Below, piece after piece: positions 1-6,772 of a DNA stretch of 18,389 nucleotides; within the stretch, counting starts at the first letter, position 1, and each line of letters opens with the position of its first letter. The stretch lies in the NCBI GenBank assembly GCA_002493325.1, contig DKYL01000053.1, positions 7,905 to 26,293 of the forward strand. Reading direction: 5' to 3'. A program made the translations under genes and the position numbers. The notes below the pieces were generated by a model. The model searched no databases. It had not been told where the DNA came from and worked only from the letters and a program-made list of their open reading frames with translations. Origin of the DNA: Ruminococcaceae bacterium UBA7101 (lineage in GTDB: Bacteria > Bacillota > Clostridia > Oscillospirales > Acutalibacteraceae).

Positions 1-1
1 T

Positions 2-49
2 TATTCAAATTGGAACAGCGGCACTAAGTCTGTTGTTACATTAAAATAA
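2..49 (+). CDS. C-terminal tail of an unidentified protein (partial)
   Basis: Frame 2 is open from the window edge to a TAA at 47-49 and reads YSNWNSGTKSVVTLK. It is followed 16 bases later by a strong hairpin terminator (65-103), which fits the end of a plus-strand gene. The other two forward frames also stop within the first 45 bases, so the choice of frame rests only on peptide plausibility and on having the longest tail. The product cannot be named. Confidence 0.35.
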   Translation, partial: YSNWNSGTKSVVTLK

Positions 50-64
50 TCTTTAATTCTATGA

Positions 65-103
65 AAATGGACTGTAAAAAACAAAGATTTTTACAGTCCA
101 TTT
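65..103 (+). terminator. Intrinsic terminator of the upstream gene
   Basis: A perfect 16-bp stem pairs 65-80 with 88-103 around a 7-base loop (acaaaga) and is followed by a U-rich stretch (gttattttat). The stem starts and ends in A/T runs, so it could work in both directions. It separates the partial upstream gene from the gdhA unit. The stretch 104-195 holds no gene that I can see. Confidence 0.8.
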
Positions 104-195
104 GTTATTTTATCATATTTTAGTAATATTGAACGTATAATTATTAGATAAAACGACAAATAATATACATAAAATGCATAAATATGCGAGAAAAG

Positions 196-224
196 TTGAC
201 AAAATCAGAATAAGTTGCTATAAT
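196..224 (+). promoter_or_regulatory. Sigma-A promoter of gdhA
   Basis: TTGACA at 196-201 and TATAAT at 219-224 both match consensus and are separated by exactly 17 bp. A TGC just before the -10 gives an extended -10 element. Transcription should start near 231, about 100 bases before the gdhA start codon. This is the strongest promoter in the window and predicts high basal transcription, with control at the leader level (see 229-297). Confidence 0.88.
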
Positions 225-228
225 CACA

Positions 229-253
229 CTAAAGTGTTAAAGACGGCACTTAG
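229..253 (+). promoter_or_regulatory. First hairpin of the gdhA leader, hexaloop AAAGAC
   Basis: The segment 232-238 (AAGTGTT) pairs with 245-251 (GGCACTT), including two G-U pairs. It can be extended by 229-230/252-253 around a bulged A. The loop is six bases, AAAGAC, with A at position 1 and G at position 4. Substrates of ANTAR-domain antiterminators are known to be hairpins with A1/G4 hexaloops, but they come as two such hairpins. I could not find a convincing second one, so an ANTAR role is inference only. The hairpin lies at the predicted 5' end of the transcript. Confidence 0.5.
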
Positions 254-297
254 AACAGGAGATTTATACATTCTTATGTATATAAAATCCTGTTTTT
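254..297 (+). terminator. Terminator-like hairpin in the gdhA leader (possible attenuator)
   Basis: AACAGGA (254-260) pairs with TCCTGTT (288-294). After a small internal loop the stem continues with 263-270 against 277-286, containing a two-base bulge and closing on loop ttctta. A run of five T (293-297), then gtt, follows. The element lies between the gdhA promoter and the gdhA ribosome site with no ORF of note inside. That is the arrangement expected of transcription attenuation. Whether it terminates, and what relieves it, cannot be seen from sequence. Confidence 0.6.
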
Positions 298-330
298 GTT
301 ATTACAAATTATATTAAGGGAGGAATCATT

Positions 331-1662
331 GTGACTTATTCACAGAAAGTTTTACATGATTTAAAAATCAAAAATCCTAATGAGCCTGAGTTTATTCAGG
401 CTGCAGAAGAGGTACTTGAATCATTAGCTCCTGTAGTAGATAATGATCCAAGATACCAGAAGACAGGTCTGCTTGAAAGACTTGTTGAGCCTGAAAGACA
501 GGTTATGTTCCGTATTCCTTGGGTTGATGATAATGGCGAGGTACATGTTAACCGCGGCTATCGTGTTCAGTTTAACTCTGCTATCGGTCCTTTTAAGGGC
601 GGTTTAAGACTTCATCCAAGTGTTAACCTTAGTATTATTAAGTTCCTTGGCTTTGAGCAGATTTTCAAGAACAGTCTTACAGGTCTGCCAATCGGCGGTG
701 CTAAGGGCGGCTCTGACTTTGATCCTAAGGGTAAGAGCGATATGGAAATTATGCGTTTCTGCCAGGCATTTATGAATGAGCTTTACAAGTATATCGGTGC
801 TGACGAGGACGTACCTGCAGGTGATATCGGTACAGGTGCACGAGAGGTAGGTTATCTCTACGGTCAGTACAAAAAGCTTACAAATCGTTCAGAGGGCTGT
901 CTTACAGGTAAGGGTATCAGCTTCGGCGGCTCACTTGCAAGAACAGAGGCAACAGGCTATGGTCTTGTTTATATTACTGAAGAACTTCTTAAGGACCACG
1001 GCAAGAAACTTAATGGTACAAGAGTAGCAGTTTCAGGCTCAGGTAATGTTGCTATTTATGCTATGGAAAAGGCAACACAGCTTGGTGCAAAGGTAATTTC
1101 CTGCTCTGACTCAGCAGGCTATATTATTGATGAAAATGGTATTGATGTTGAGGCTGTTAAGCAGATTAAAGAGGTTGACAGAAAGAGAATTAAGACTTAT
1201 CTTGAAACTCATCCTGATGCAACCTATGGTGAAGGCTCTGTATGGGACAATGTAGTTTGTGAGGTTGGTCTTCCTTGTGCAACTCAGAATGAAATCAATG
1301 AGGCGCAGGCAATCAGACTTGCTGAAACAGGCTGTTATGCAGTTTGTGAGGGTGCTAACATGCCTACTGATACTGCGGCTACTCAGGTATTCCTTGACAG
1401 AAATGTGCTTTTCATCCCCGGCAAGGCTTCCAATGCAGGCGGTGTTGCTACTTCTGCTCTTGAAATGGGTCAGAATTCAATTCGTTCAAGCTGGACCTTT
1501 GACGAGGTTGATGCAAAGCTTAAGGGCATTATGATTAATATTTATTATCATATGAAGGATGCATGTGAGCAGTTCGATGCAAAAGACAACTTTGTTGTAG
1601 GTGCTAATATCGCAGGCTTTATGAAGGTTGCAGATGCTATGATGGCACAGGGTATTGTATAA
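331..1662 (+). CDS. gdhA: Glutamate dehydrogenase, hexameric, probably NADP-dependent
   Basis: This cytoplasmic enzyme interconverts 2-oxoglutarate plus ammonium with glutamate. It is 443 aa, the normal length for the hexameric bacterial family. The glutamate-binding region carries PIGGAKGGSDF at 120-130, with catalytic Lys125, and PAGDIGTG at 162-169, with catalytic Asp165. A Rossmann motif GSGNVA lies at 236-241. The residues after the second nucleotide-binding strand (ISCSDS) are like those of NADP enzymes rather than the acidic pattern of NAD enzymes, so an ammonium-assimilating role is likely. The start is GTG at 331, preceded by AAGGGAGGA at 316-324 with correct spacing. It is a single-gene unit with a strong promoter and a structured leader upstream and a hairpin at 1682 downstream. 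The coenzyme assignment is inferred. Confidence 0.96.
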   Translation: MTYSQKVLHDLKIKNPNEPEFIQAAEEVLESLAPVVDNDPRYQKTGLLERLVEPERQVMFRIPWVDDNGEVHVNRGYRVQFNSAIGPFKGGLRLHPSVNLSIIKFLGFEQIFKNSLTGLPIGGAKGGSDFDPKGKSDMEIMRFCQAFMNELYKYIGADEDVPAGDIGTGAREVGYLYGQYKKLTNRSEGCLTGKGISFGGSLARTEATGYGLVYITEELLKDHGKKLNGTRVAVSGSGNVAIYAMEKATQLGAKVISCSDSAGYIIDENGIDVEAVKQIKEVDRKRIKTYLETHPDATYGEGSVWDNVVCEVGLPCATQNEINEAQAIRLAETGCYAVCEGANMPTDTAATQVFLDRNVLFIPGKASNAGGVATSALEMGQNSIRSSWTFDEVDAKLKGIMINIYYHMKDACEQFDAKDNFVVGANIAGFMKVADAMMAQGIV

Positions 1663-1681
1663 TACAGATTCATATTAACAA

Positions 1682-1712
1682 CAACCCCTTACGGTTACGC
1701 TGTAAGGGGTTG
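1682..1712. terminator. Hairpin between convergent gdhA and the small membrane gene
   Basis: A perfect 11-bp stem CAACCCCTTAC/GTAAGGGGTTG (1682-1692 with 1702-1712) closes on a 9-base loop. It lies 19 bases after the gdhA stop and about 60 bases past the stop of the convergent minus-strand gene. No clear T-run follows on the plus strand. The minus strand has a short TTGTTAAT, so U-tract support is weak in both directions. The position favours a shared terminator. Confidence 0.65.
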
Positions 1713-1771
1713 AATTATGCAAAAAAATAACGGACTGATACAGTGTCAGCCCGCAAAATATATGAATTAAG

Positions 1772-1906
1772 CTATCTTAAGACAGCAAAGCCGAGGTCAA
1801 TCGCTCCGCCAAGTATTCTGCTTGTTTTGTGCATACCAAGGGTTTCTGCAAACCATAATAAAATCAGTGCAACAAGTATTGCGATGATAAGTGTTTTTTC
1901 TGTCAT
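1772..1906 (-). CDS. Small single-pass membrane peptide, 44 aa, unknown function
   Basis: The peptide begins MTEKTLIIAILVALILLWFA. This gives one hydrophobic segment (about residues 5-22) followed by a short tail with Lys28, Arg30 and Arg44, and the C-terminal part ILGGAIDLGFAVLR is amphipathic. Start ATG 1906 is preferred because AGGGAGG (complement of 1914-1920) lies seven bases upstream; ATG 1912 would sit on top of it. A promoter is present at 1932-1959 and a hairpin beyond the stop at 1682-1712, so the gene has all the parts of a real transcription unit. It is divergent from oadG. I do not recognise the family. Possible roles are a small subunit or regulator of a membrane complex, or a leader or toxin-like peptide, but nothing in the sequence decides between them. 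Confidence 0.68.
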   Translation of the reverse strand: MTEKTLIIAILVALILLWFAETLGMHKTSRILGGAIDLGFAVLR

Positions 1907-1931
1907 AACCATACCTCCCTTATCTAACAAT

Positions 1932-1959
1932 ATTATATACTATTTTCCAAATAAATCAA
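1932..1959 (-). promoter_or_regulatory. Promoter of the small membrane peptide gene
   Basis: Read on the minus strand, TTGATT (1959-1954) is followed after 16 bp by TATAAT (1937-1932). The predicted start near 1925 leaves a leader of about 19 bases containing the AGGGAGG site. It is back to back with the oadG promoter, with the two -35 boxes 46 bp apart. Confidence 0.65.
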
Positions 1960-1962
1960 GTA

Positions 1963-2001
1963 ATTTTATATAAAATGACAGAAATAAAAAAATTATAATT
2001 T
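1963..2001. promoter_or_regulatory. Two AT-only palindromes between divergent promoters
   Basis: ATTTTATATAAAAT (1963-1976) and AAATTATAATTT (1990-2001) are exact inverted repeats. They fill the gap between the -35 boxes of the small peptide gene and of oadG. Such a position suits a shared operator. Palindromes made only of A and T arise easily by chance in AT-rich DNA, so this is a weak call. Confidence 0.25.
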
Positions 2002-2005
2002 ATCG

Positions 2006-2034
2006 TTGAAATCCAAAGTGATATGTTTTATAAT
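2006..2034 (+). promoter_or_regulatory. Sigma-A promoter of oadG-oadB
   Basis: TTGAAA (2006-2011) and TATAAT (2029-2034) are separated by 17 bp. Transcription would begin near 2041. This rules out any oadG start upstream of that point and supports the GTG start at 2069. Confidence 0.78.
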
Positions 2035-2068
2035 ACTAATAATCTATTTTAAAATGGGGGAATTTGTG

Positions 2069-2548
2069 GTGAGTCCGATTTTAATGTTTGAATTTGTTAA
2101 TCCATCTTTATTTGATGCCACGGTAATTATTGCCGGAATTACTATAGTTGTAGCTGTGCTTTTTCTTCTTATACAAATTTTTAATTTGTTTGGAGTTATA
2201 GTTCCTAAGATTGAAAAGTGTTCAAAAGCATCAGAAGAAAAAAGAGCACTCAGAAAGGTTGAAAAAAAAGCTAAAAAAGCGGCTAAGCTGGCTGAGAAAA
2301 CCGGTGAGTCTGCTGAAGCCTCTGTTACAAGTAATGCTTCAGAGCAAGCGGTTAAGAGTACAGTTGCACCTGCACCGTTACCTGTTGTTGAGCAGGGGAT
2401 CAGCGGCGAGGTAGTTGCTGCAATCACAGCGGCAATTGTTGCAAGCGAGGGAACAGGCGTTGTTGTTCGTTCCATCAAAAAGAAAAATGTTGCAGGCAGA
2501 AATCCCTGGGCACAGGCTGCCAATATAGATAACACAAGACCGTTTTAA
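2069..2548 (+). CDS. oadG: Sodium-translocating decarboxylase gamma/delta-type subunit (OadG family)
   Basis: The product is a 159-aa membrane-anchored subunit that, in this family, ties the soluble carboxyltransferase to the Na+-pumping beta subunit. A single membrane span lies near the N-terminus (about residues 16-41). A Lys/Ala/Glu-rich region (about 50-85) and a Pro/Ala linker follow. The C-terminal domain contains EVVAAITAAI and ends NPWAQAANIDNTRPF, a pattern typical of OadG/MmdD tails. The frame is open further upstream, but the promoter at 2006-2034 makes those starts impossible. GTG 2069 is chosen for its GGGGGA site eight bases upstream; ATG 2054 has no ribosome site. oadB follows after 15 bases, with its ribosome site overlapping this stop codon. 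Substrate specificity (oxaloacetate, methylmalonyl-CoA or glutaconyl-CoA) cannot be read from this subunit. Confidence 0.82.
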   Translation: MSPILMFEFVNPSLFDATVIIAGITIVVAVLFLLIQIFNLFGVIVPKIEKCSKASEEKRALRKVEKKAKKAAKLAEKTGESAEASVTSNASEQAVKSTVAPAPLPVVEQGISGEVVAAITAAIVASEGTGVVVRSIKKKNVAGRNPWAQAANIDNTRPF

Positions 2549-2563
2549 AGGAGGAGATATGAA

Positions 2564-3772
2564 ATGGAAATATTAAAGGGTGTATGGGAGGTTATCGTAA
2601 GTATCTTCTCAAACTCAGGATATGCATATTTCTTTACTGCCGACGGCGGTTATGAAAACTTGATTATGATAGGCTTTGCTTTTGTTTTTCTTTGGCTCGG
2701 AATTAAGAAAGGCTTTGAGCCTCTTCTTATGGTGCCGATTGCATTCGGTATGCTGCTTGCAAATATACCGGGCGCTAACCTTGCAGTTCAGTATCACGAC
2801 CTTGAAGGCTTCAGGGATTTGCTTGCAGGCAGGGGTGAGTTTGTTGGTGCAACACCGGGTCTTATGGATTTTCTGTATTTCGGTGTTAAGGCAGGTATTT
2901 ACCCTCCGCTCATATTCCTTGGTATCGGTGCAATGACGGATTTCTCTCCGCTTATTGCCAATCCTAAGAGCTTTATTCTTGGTGCTGCAGCACAGTTCGG
3001 TATATTTTTCACCTATCTTGGTGCTATTGTTTTGGGCTTTGCTCCGAATGAGGCAGGCTCTATCGCTATTATCGGCGGTGCTGACGGACCGACAGCTATC
3101 TTTGTAACGTCTATGCTGGCTCCGGGACTTCTTGGTACCATAGCCGTGGCGGCATACTCCTATATGGCGCTTGTTCCGATGATTCAGCCGCCTATTATGA
3201 GGGCTTTAACAACCAAAAAGGAACGCTCCGTTGTAATGGGCAATCTTCGTCCCGTATCGAAGTTGGAGAAGATTCTGTTCCCGATTGCCGTAACAGTTGT
3301 GGTTTCACTTCTGTTACCGGATGCGGCATCACTTGTTGGCATGCTTATGCTCGGTAACCTGCTTAAAGAGAGCGGACGTACAGAACGTATTGCCAAGGCA
3401 GCTCAGAATGAGCTTATGAATATTATCACCATAATGCTGGGTATATCTGTAGGTGCAACAACTTCTGCGGAAACATTTTGGAGAAAGGAAACTTTCTTCA
3501 TTGCCGGACTTGGTATAATTGCTTTTGCTCTCGGCACTGCCTGCGGTGTACTGTTCGGTAAGCTGATGTATGTATTTACAAAAGGCAAAATCAATCCGCT
3601 TATCGGTGCAGCAGGTGTATCCGCAGTTCCAATGGCAGCACGTGTGGCACAGAAGGAAGGTCAAAAGGAAAATCCGTCAAACTTCCTGCTTATGCACGCT
3701 ATGGGTCCGAATGTATCGGGTGTTATCGGCTCAGCAGTTGCGGCAGGTATTCTGCTTACACTTTTAAGATAA
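2564..3772 (+). CDS. oadB: Sodium-pumping decarboxylase beta subunit
   Basis: This 402-aa integral membrane protein belongs to the OadB/MmdB/GcdB family. It decarboxylates carboxybiotin and uses the energy to export Na+. The hallmark GGADGPTAIF lies at 171-180, where Asp174 corresponds to the essential Na+/proton site known in the Klebsiella protein. GIYPPLIFLGIGAMTDFSPL at 111-130 and the C-terminal MGPNVSGVIGSA are further family signatures. Many hydrophobic spans are visible. AAAGGAGG at 2547-2554 precedes ATG 2564. The gene is cotranscribed with oadG and ends at a hairpin (3792-3813). The alpha carboxyltransferase and biotin carrier genes are not next to it, so they must be encoded elsewhere if the complex is active. 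The gene symbol covers the family and not a proven substrate. Confidence 0.93.
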   Translation: MEILKGVWEVIVSIFSNSGYAYFFTADGGYENLIMIGFAFVFLWLGIKKGFEPLLMVPIAFGMLLANIPGANLAVQYHDLEGFRDLLAGRGEFVGATPGLMDFLYFGVKAGIYPPLIFLGIGAMTDFSPLIANPKSFILGAAAQFGIFFTYLGAIVLGFAPNEAGSIAIIGGADGPTAIFVTSMLAPGLLGTIAVAAYSYMALVPMIQPPIMRALTTKKERSVVMGNLRPVSKLEKILFPIAVTVVVSLLLPDAASLVGMLMLGNLLKESGRTERIAKAAQNELMNIITIMLGISVGATTSAETFWRKETFFIAGLGIIAFALGTACGVLFGKLMYVFTKGKINPLIGAAGVSAVPMAARVAQKEGQKENPSNFLLMHAMGPNVSGVIGSAVAAGILLTLLR

Positions 3773-3791
3773 TTACAAAATATTTTATAAG

Positions 3792-3820
3792 GGGTGACTT
3801 TTTTCGGTCACCCTTATTTA
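3792..3820 (+). terminator. Terminator after oadB
   Basis: A 7-bp stem GGGTGAC/GTCACCC (3792-3798 with 3807-3813) has a T-rich 8-base loop and is followed by ttattta. The flanking AA/TT can extend the stem with one bulge. It lies 19 bases after the oadB stop. The U-tract is short, so some read-through into pcrA is possible. Confidence 0.65.
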
Positions 3821-3826
3821 AACCAA

Positions 3827-3858
3827 AGAGAGTCAACCCTTGTTTTGTTCGACTCTCT
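3827..3858 (+). other. Second hairpin in the oadB-pcrA gap
   Basis: AGAGAGTC (3827-3834) pairs perfectly with GACTCTCT (3851-3858) around a 16-base loop and is followed by cttactttt. It ends about 10 bases before the pcrA ribosome site AAGGAGA (3868-3874). It could be a second weak terminator or a leader structure of pcrA. No clear pcrA promoter was found in this gap. Confidence 0.4.
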
Positions 3859-3881
3859 CTTACTTTTAAGGAGATAAAATT

Positions 3882-6065
3882 ATGCCACTTAACGAAATGC
3901 AGCAAAAGGCTGTCAATACAACAGAAGGACCTCTGCTTATTTTGGCAGGTGCAGGCTCAGGCAAAACAACCGTGCTGGTTAACAGAGTTCAGCATATTAT
4001 TGAAAGCGGACTTGCTCTGCCATGGCAGGTGCTTGCCATTACCTTTACAAACAAGGCGGCAGGGGAGCTCAGGGAAAGGCTTGTTAAAGCAATCGGTGAT
4101 GAGGCTAACAGTATCTGGGCTTACACCTTTCACAGCTGTTGTGCAAGGATTCTGCGCCGCTATGGTGAGTATTTAGGCTTTACAAATCATTTTACAATCT
4201 ATGATACGGACGACCAGAAAAGGGTAATGAAGCAGTGCCAGAAGCAGCTTGGTATTGAGGACAAGTTTCTGAATCACAAATCCATACTCGGTGAAATCAG
4301 CAGAGCTAAGGACAGTCTTATTGATCCTGATGAATATAAAGCATCAACAATCAATGATTTCCGCAAGGCAAAGATTGCACAGTGCTATGAGCTTTATCAG
4401 AATGAACTGAAAAAAAGCGATGCTATGGATTTTGACGATATCATTTATTATACAGTCAAGCTGTTAAGAGAAAATGATGAGGTAAGAGAGCTTTACCAGA
4501 ATCAGTTTAAGTATGTTATGGTTGATGAGTATCAGGATACAAACCACGCACAGTATGTTCTGACCTCACTGCTTGCAGATAAGTACAAAAACATCTGTGT
4601 TGTTGGTGATGATGACCAGAGTATTTATCGTTTTCGCGGTGCTACTATTGAGAATATTTTGTCCTTTGAACAGCATTATAAGGGTGCTGTTGTTATCAGG
4701 CTTGAGGAAAATTACCGTTCCACACAAAATATTCTTGATGCGGCAAATGCTGTTATTGCCAACAATAAAAACCGTAAGGGCAAGACTCTGTTTACCCGTT
4801 CGGGTGAAGGTGCCAAAATTGTTTTCAATACTGCAATGAACGAAAGTGATGAATCTGCCTTTATAATTGATGAAATACTCAAAAATGTTAAAAACGGCAG
4901 AAAGCTCAGTGACCACGCTATTCTTTACAGAATGAACGCTCAGTCAAGAAATCTTGAAATTATGCTGACTAAAAGCGGTATTTCTCACAGAATTATCGGC
5001 GGTCATCGTTTCTTTGACAGAAAGGAAATCAAGGACATTATTTCCTATATGGCTGTTATTAATAATCCTGCTGATAATGTAAGACTGCAGCGTATTATCA
5101 ATGTGCCAAAGCGTCAGATTGGTGACACGATGTTTGGCAATGTTATGGAAATTGCCGCAGGTCTTGGATTGTCTGCCTTTGAGGTTTGTCAGCGTGCAGA
5201 CGAGTTCCAAAAAACGGCACGCAGTGCATCAAAGCTGATGGGCTTTACGGATATGATTGCGCATTTTCAGAAATGTCTTGAGGATAAAATGCCCCTTCCC
5301 GACCTTTTGCAGGAGGTGCTGGAAACCACAAAGTATATGGATTATCTTAACGAAGACCCTGAAACCTTTGAGGACAGAGCTAATAATATCAAGGAGCTTT
5401 CCTCTATGTTTATCAAGTATCAGGAGGAGAGTGAGGAGCCGGATTTGTCAGCGTTCTTAGAGGATGTAGCACTCATAAGTGATATTGATTCATACAATGA
5501 GGATGAGGATTCCGTTGTGCTTATGACGCTCCATTCGGCAAAGGGTCTTGAGTTCCCTGTGGTATTTATCCCCGGTATGGAGGAAGGCATTTTCCCGGGT
5601 GCTCAGTGTATGTTCAGTGAAGAGGAGCTTGAGGAGGAACGCCGTCTTGCTTACGTCGGTATCACCCGTGCAAAGGAAAAGCTCTACCTCGTCAATGCAC
5701 AGCAGCGTATGCTTTACGGCACAACAAACCGCAATATGGCATCACGCTTTTTGCGTGAAATCCCTATGAGTGTGACAGAGGATGTTTCAATCAAAAGCTA
5801 TAAAGTACCGAACGCAGGCAACAGCAAAATTACGCATACTGCATCCTCAAGCATCGGCGCACGCAAATTCGGACAGGCAGGCAATGCAGCAGCAAAGCCA
5901 AGTGCTGATTATAAGGTCGGTGATACGGTTTTACATAAGTCCTTCGGCACAGGCACAATCCTGTCACTTCAGCCAATGGGCGGCGATATCCTGATGGAAA
6001 TTGCATTTGATAAAGCAGGAACGAAAAAAATGATGGCAAACTTTGCCCGTCTTGAAAAGAAATAA
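3882..6065 (+). CDS. pcrA: ATP-dependent DNA helicase PcrA (UvrD/Rep family, SF1A)
   Basis: This 3'-5' DNA helicase acts in repair and in removing obstacles to replication. It is 727 aa, the usual size. All SF1 motifs are present. These are the Walker A GAGSGKTT (23-30), motif Ia AITFTNKAAGELRERL (52-67), the Walker B DEYQDTN (215-221), motif III GDDDQSIYRFRGA (242-254), motif IV EENYRST, motif V TLHSAKGLEFPVVF and motif VI YVGITRAKEKLYL. A C-terminal Tudor-like segment (about 675-725) contains VGDTVLHKSFGTGTI, the RNA polymerase-binding type seen in PcrA. ATG 3882 has AAGGAGA seven bases upstream. The gene stands alone: ligA, a frequent downstream partner, is absent, and a strong terminator follows at once. 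Confidence 0.95.
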   Translation: MPLNEMQQKAVNTTEGPLLILAGAGSGKTTVLVNRVQHIIESGLALPWQVLAITFTNKAAGELRERLVKAIGDEANSIWAYTFHSCCARILRRYGEYLGFTNHFTIYDTDDQKRVMKQCQKQLGIEDKFLNHKSILGEISRAKDSLIDPDEYKASTINDFRKAKIAQCYELYQNELKKSDAMDFDDIIYYTVKLLRENDEVRELYQNQFKYVMVDEYQDTNHAQYVLTSLLADKYKNICVVGDDDQSIYRFRGATIENILSFEQHYKGAVVIRLEENYRSTQNILDAANAVIANNKNRKGKTLFTRSGEGAKIVFNTAMNESDESAFIIDEILKNVKNGRKLSDHAILYRMNAQSRNLEIMLTKSGISHRIIGGHRFFDRKEIKDIISYMAVINNPADNVRLQRIINVPKRQIGDTMFGNVMEIAAGLGLSAFEVCQRADEFQKTARSASKLMGFTDMIAHFQKCLEDKMPLPDLLQEVLETTKYMDYLNEDPETFEDRANNIKELSSMFIKYQEESEEPDLSAFLEDVALISDIDSYNEDEDSVVLMTLHSAKGLEFPVVFIPGMEEGIFPGAQCMFSEEELEEERRLAYVGITRAKEKLYLVNAQQRMLYGTTNRNMASRFLREIPMSVTEDVSIKSYKVPNAGNSKITHTASSSIGARKFGQAGNAAAKPSADYKVGDTVLHKSFGTGTILSLQPMGGDILMEIAFDKAGTKKMMANFARLEKK

Positions 6066-6069
6066 ACAT

Positions 6070-6097
6070 AAAAAGACAGGTCATACCTGTCTTTTTT
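6070..6097 (+). terminator. Terminator of pcrA
   Basis: A 12-bp stem AAAAAGACAGGT/ACCTGTCTTTTT (6070-6081 with 6085-6096) closes on a 3-base loop, and a T-run runs through the end of the stem. It starts five bases after the pcrA stop. The A-run on the other side makes it potentially bidirectional. Confidence 0.9.
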
Positions 6098-6099
6098 AC

Positions 6100-6129
6100 T
6101 TGACAAAATTTATGATTAATGTTTATATA
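6100..6129 (+). promoter_or_regulatory. Possible promoter of the lipoprotein gene
   Basis: TTGACA (6100-6105) is a consensus -35. At 18 bp spacing lies TATATA (6124-6129); at 17 bp, TTATAT. Transcription would start around 6136, inside or at the edge of the ribosome site AGGAGGGG (6135-6142), giving a very short leader. That tight geometry lowers confidence. Confidence 0.4.
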
Positions 6130-6148
6130 AAGGCAGGAGGGGTTAGAT

Positions 6149-6769
6149 ATGTGCTTTAAGAGAATAACTATACTGTGTACAATTGTAATTATTTTTTCAC
6201 TGATATTCATCTCCTGCTCAGTGCAGAAGGAAAACAGCATTGATTTGTCTGATATTCAGGATATGAATATCGGTACCGATGTGCCTGAAATCCTTTATGG
6301 CGATGATGAAAAAATTATAATGCACGGCACCTTCGGAATACTGACCTACAACTATAAAGAGGAAAAGATAACCCGGCGTGTTCATTTTGAGGATATAGGT
6401 GAAATCACAAGCCGTTTTTGCGGTTACCGAGGTGCAAAGGACGGTAAGCGGATATTTATTTTATTATTTGATGAAGAGACGAATTATGAGTATAATCTTG
6501 TGTCAGGCAAGCTGAATATTTTTGCCGGAGATATTGAAAACGAGGCATTCGATGTGCCTGTATTTACTGCTGATGAGTGTAATCAGATTACACAAGCTAT
6601 GGGCGATACATATTTAACAAGCCTTTATTATTTGAAAAAAGACAGTTCAATTTTATTCCTGAAGGCAGATTCAAGCTGGCAGATGAGAACGCTGCAGCTT
6701 GTGGAGTATGATATGAACAGTAAAAAAGAATTAAAGGTTATTGATATATTTAAATCAATTCAGCAATAA
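6149..6769 (+). CDS. Predicted lipoprotein of unknown function
   Basis: The 206-aa product starts with a positively charged tip (Lys4, Arg5) and a hydrophobic segment, then FISC with Cys23. This is a plausible lipobox for lipidation and attachment to the outer face of the membrane. The remainder looks soluble and beta-rich, with repeated short stretches such as GILTYNYKEEKITRR and LVEYDMNSKKELKVIDIF, suggestive of a partial propeller or sandwich. It loosely recalls the extracellular tail found on some clostridial BlaR1-like M56 proteins, but that is memory-based inference. AGGAGGGG lies six bases before ATG 6149. The gene is monocistronic, between the pcrA terminator and its own terminator at 6773. 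No catalytic motif is seen. Confidence 0.8.
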   Translation: MCFKRITILCTIVIIFSLIFISCSVQKENSIDLSDIQDMNIGTDVPEILYGDDEKIIMHGTFGILTYNYKEEKITRRVHFEDIGEITSRFCGYRGAKDGKRIFILLFDEETNYEYNLVSGKLNIFAGDIENEAFDVPVFTADECNQITQAMGDTYLTSLYYLKKDSSILFLKADSSWQMRTLQLVEYDMNSKKELKVIDIFKSIQQ

Positions 6770-6772
6770 TTT

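Noticed and set aside
231..330. A known glutamine-type or other metabolite riboswitch before gdhA
   Set aside because: I see no match to the conserved core of any riboswitch class that I know. Only the two hairpins are supported.
2006..2068. Upstream extension of oadG in the same frame
   Set aside because: The codons lie on and before the promoter (-35 at 2006, -10 at 2029) and start codons there lack ribosome sites. GTG 2069 has one.
2044..2535. A 163-codon open frame on the minus strand opposite oadG
   Set aside because: It is antisense to a well-supported OadG-family gene. Its translation is low-complexity Ala/Thr/Ser, with no ribosome site or family resemblance.
3827..3858. tRNA-like 3' end (GTTCGACTCTC) before pcrA
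   Set aside because: There is no acceptor stem, D-arm or anticodon arm in the required positions. The match is explained by a simple 8-bp hairpin.
5830..6240. Minus-strand open frame of 136 codons across the pcrA end and the lipoprotein start
   Set aside because: It overlaps two well-supported plus-strand genes and crosses the pcrA terminator. It shows no recognisable motif.
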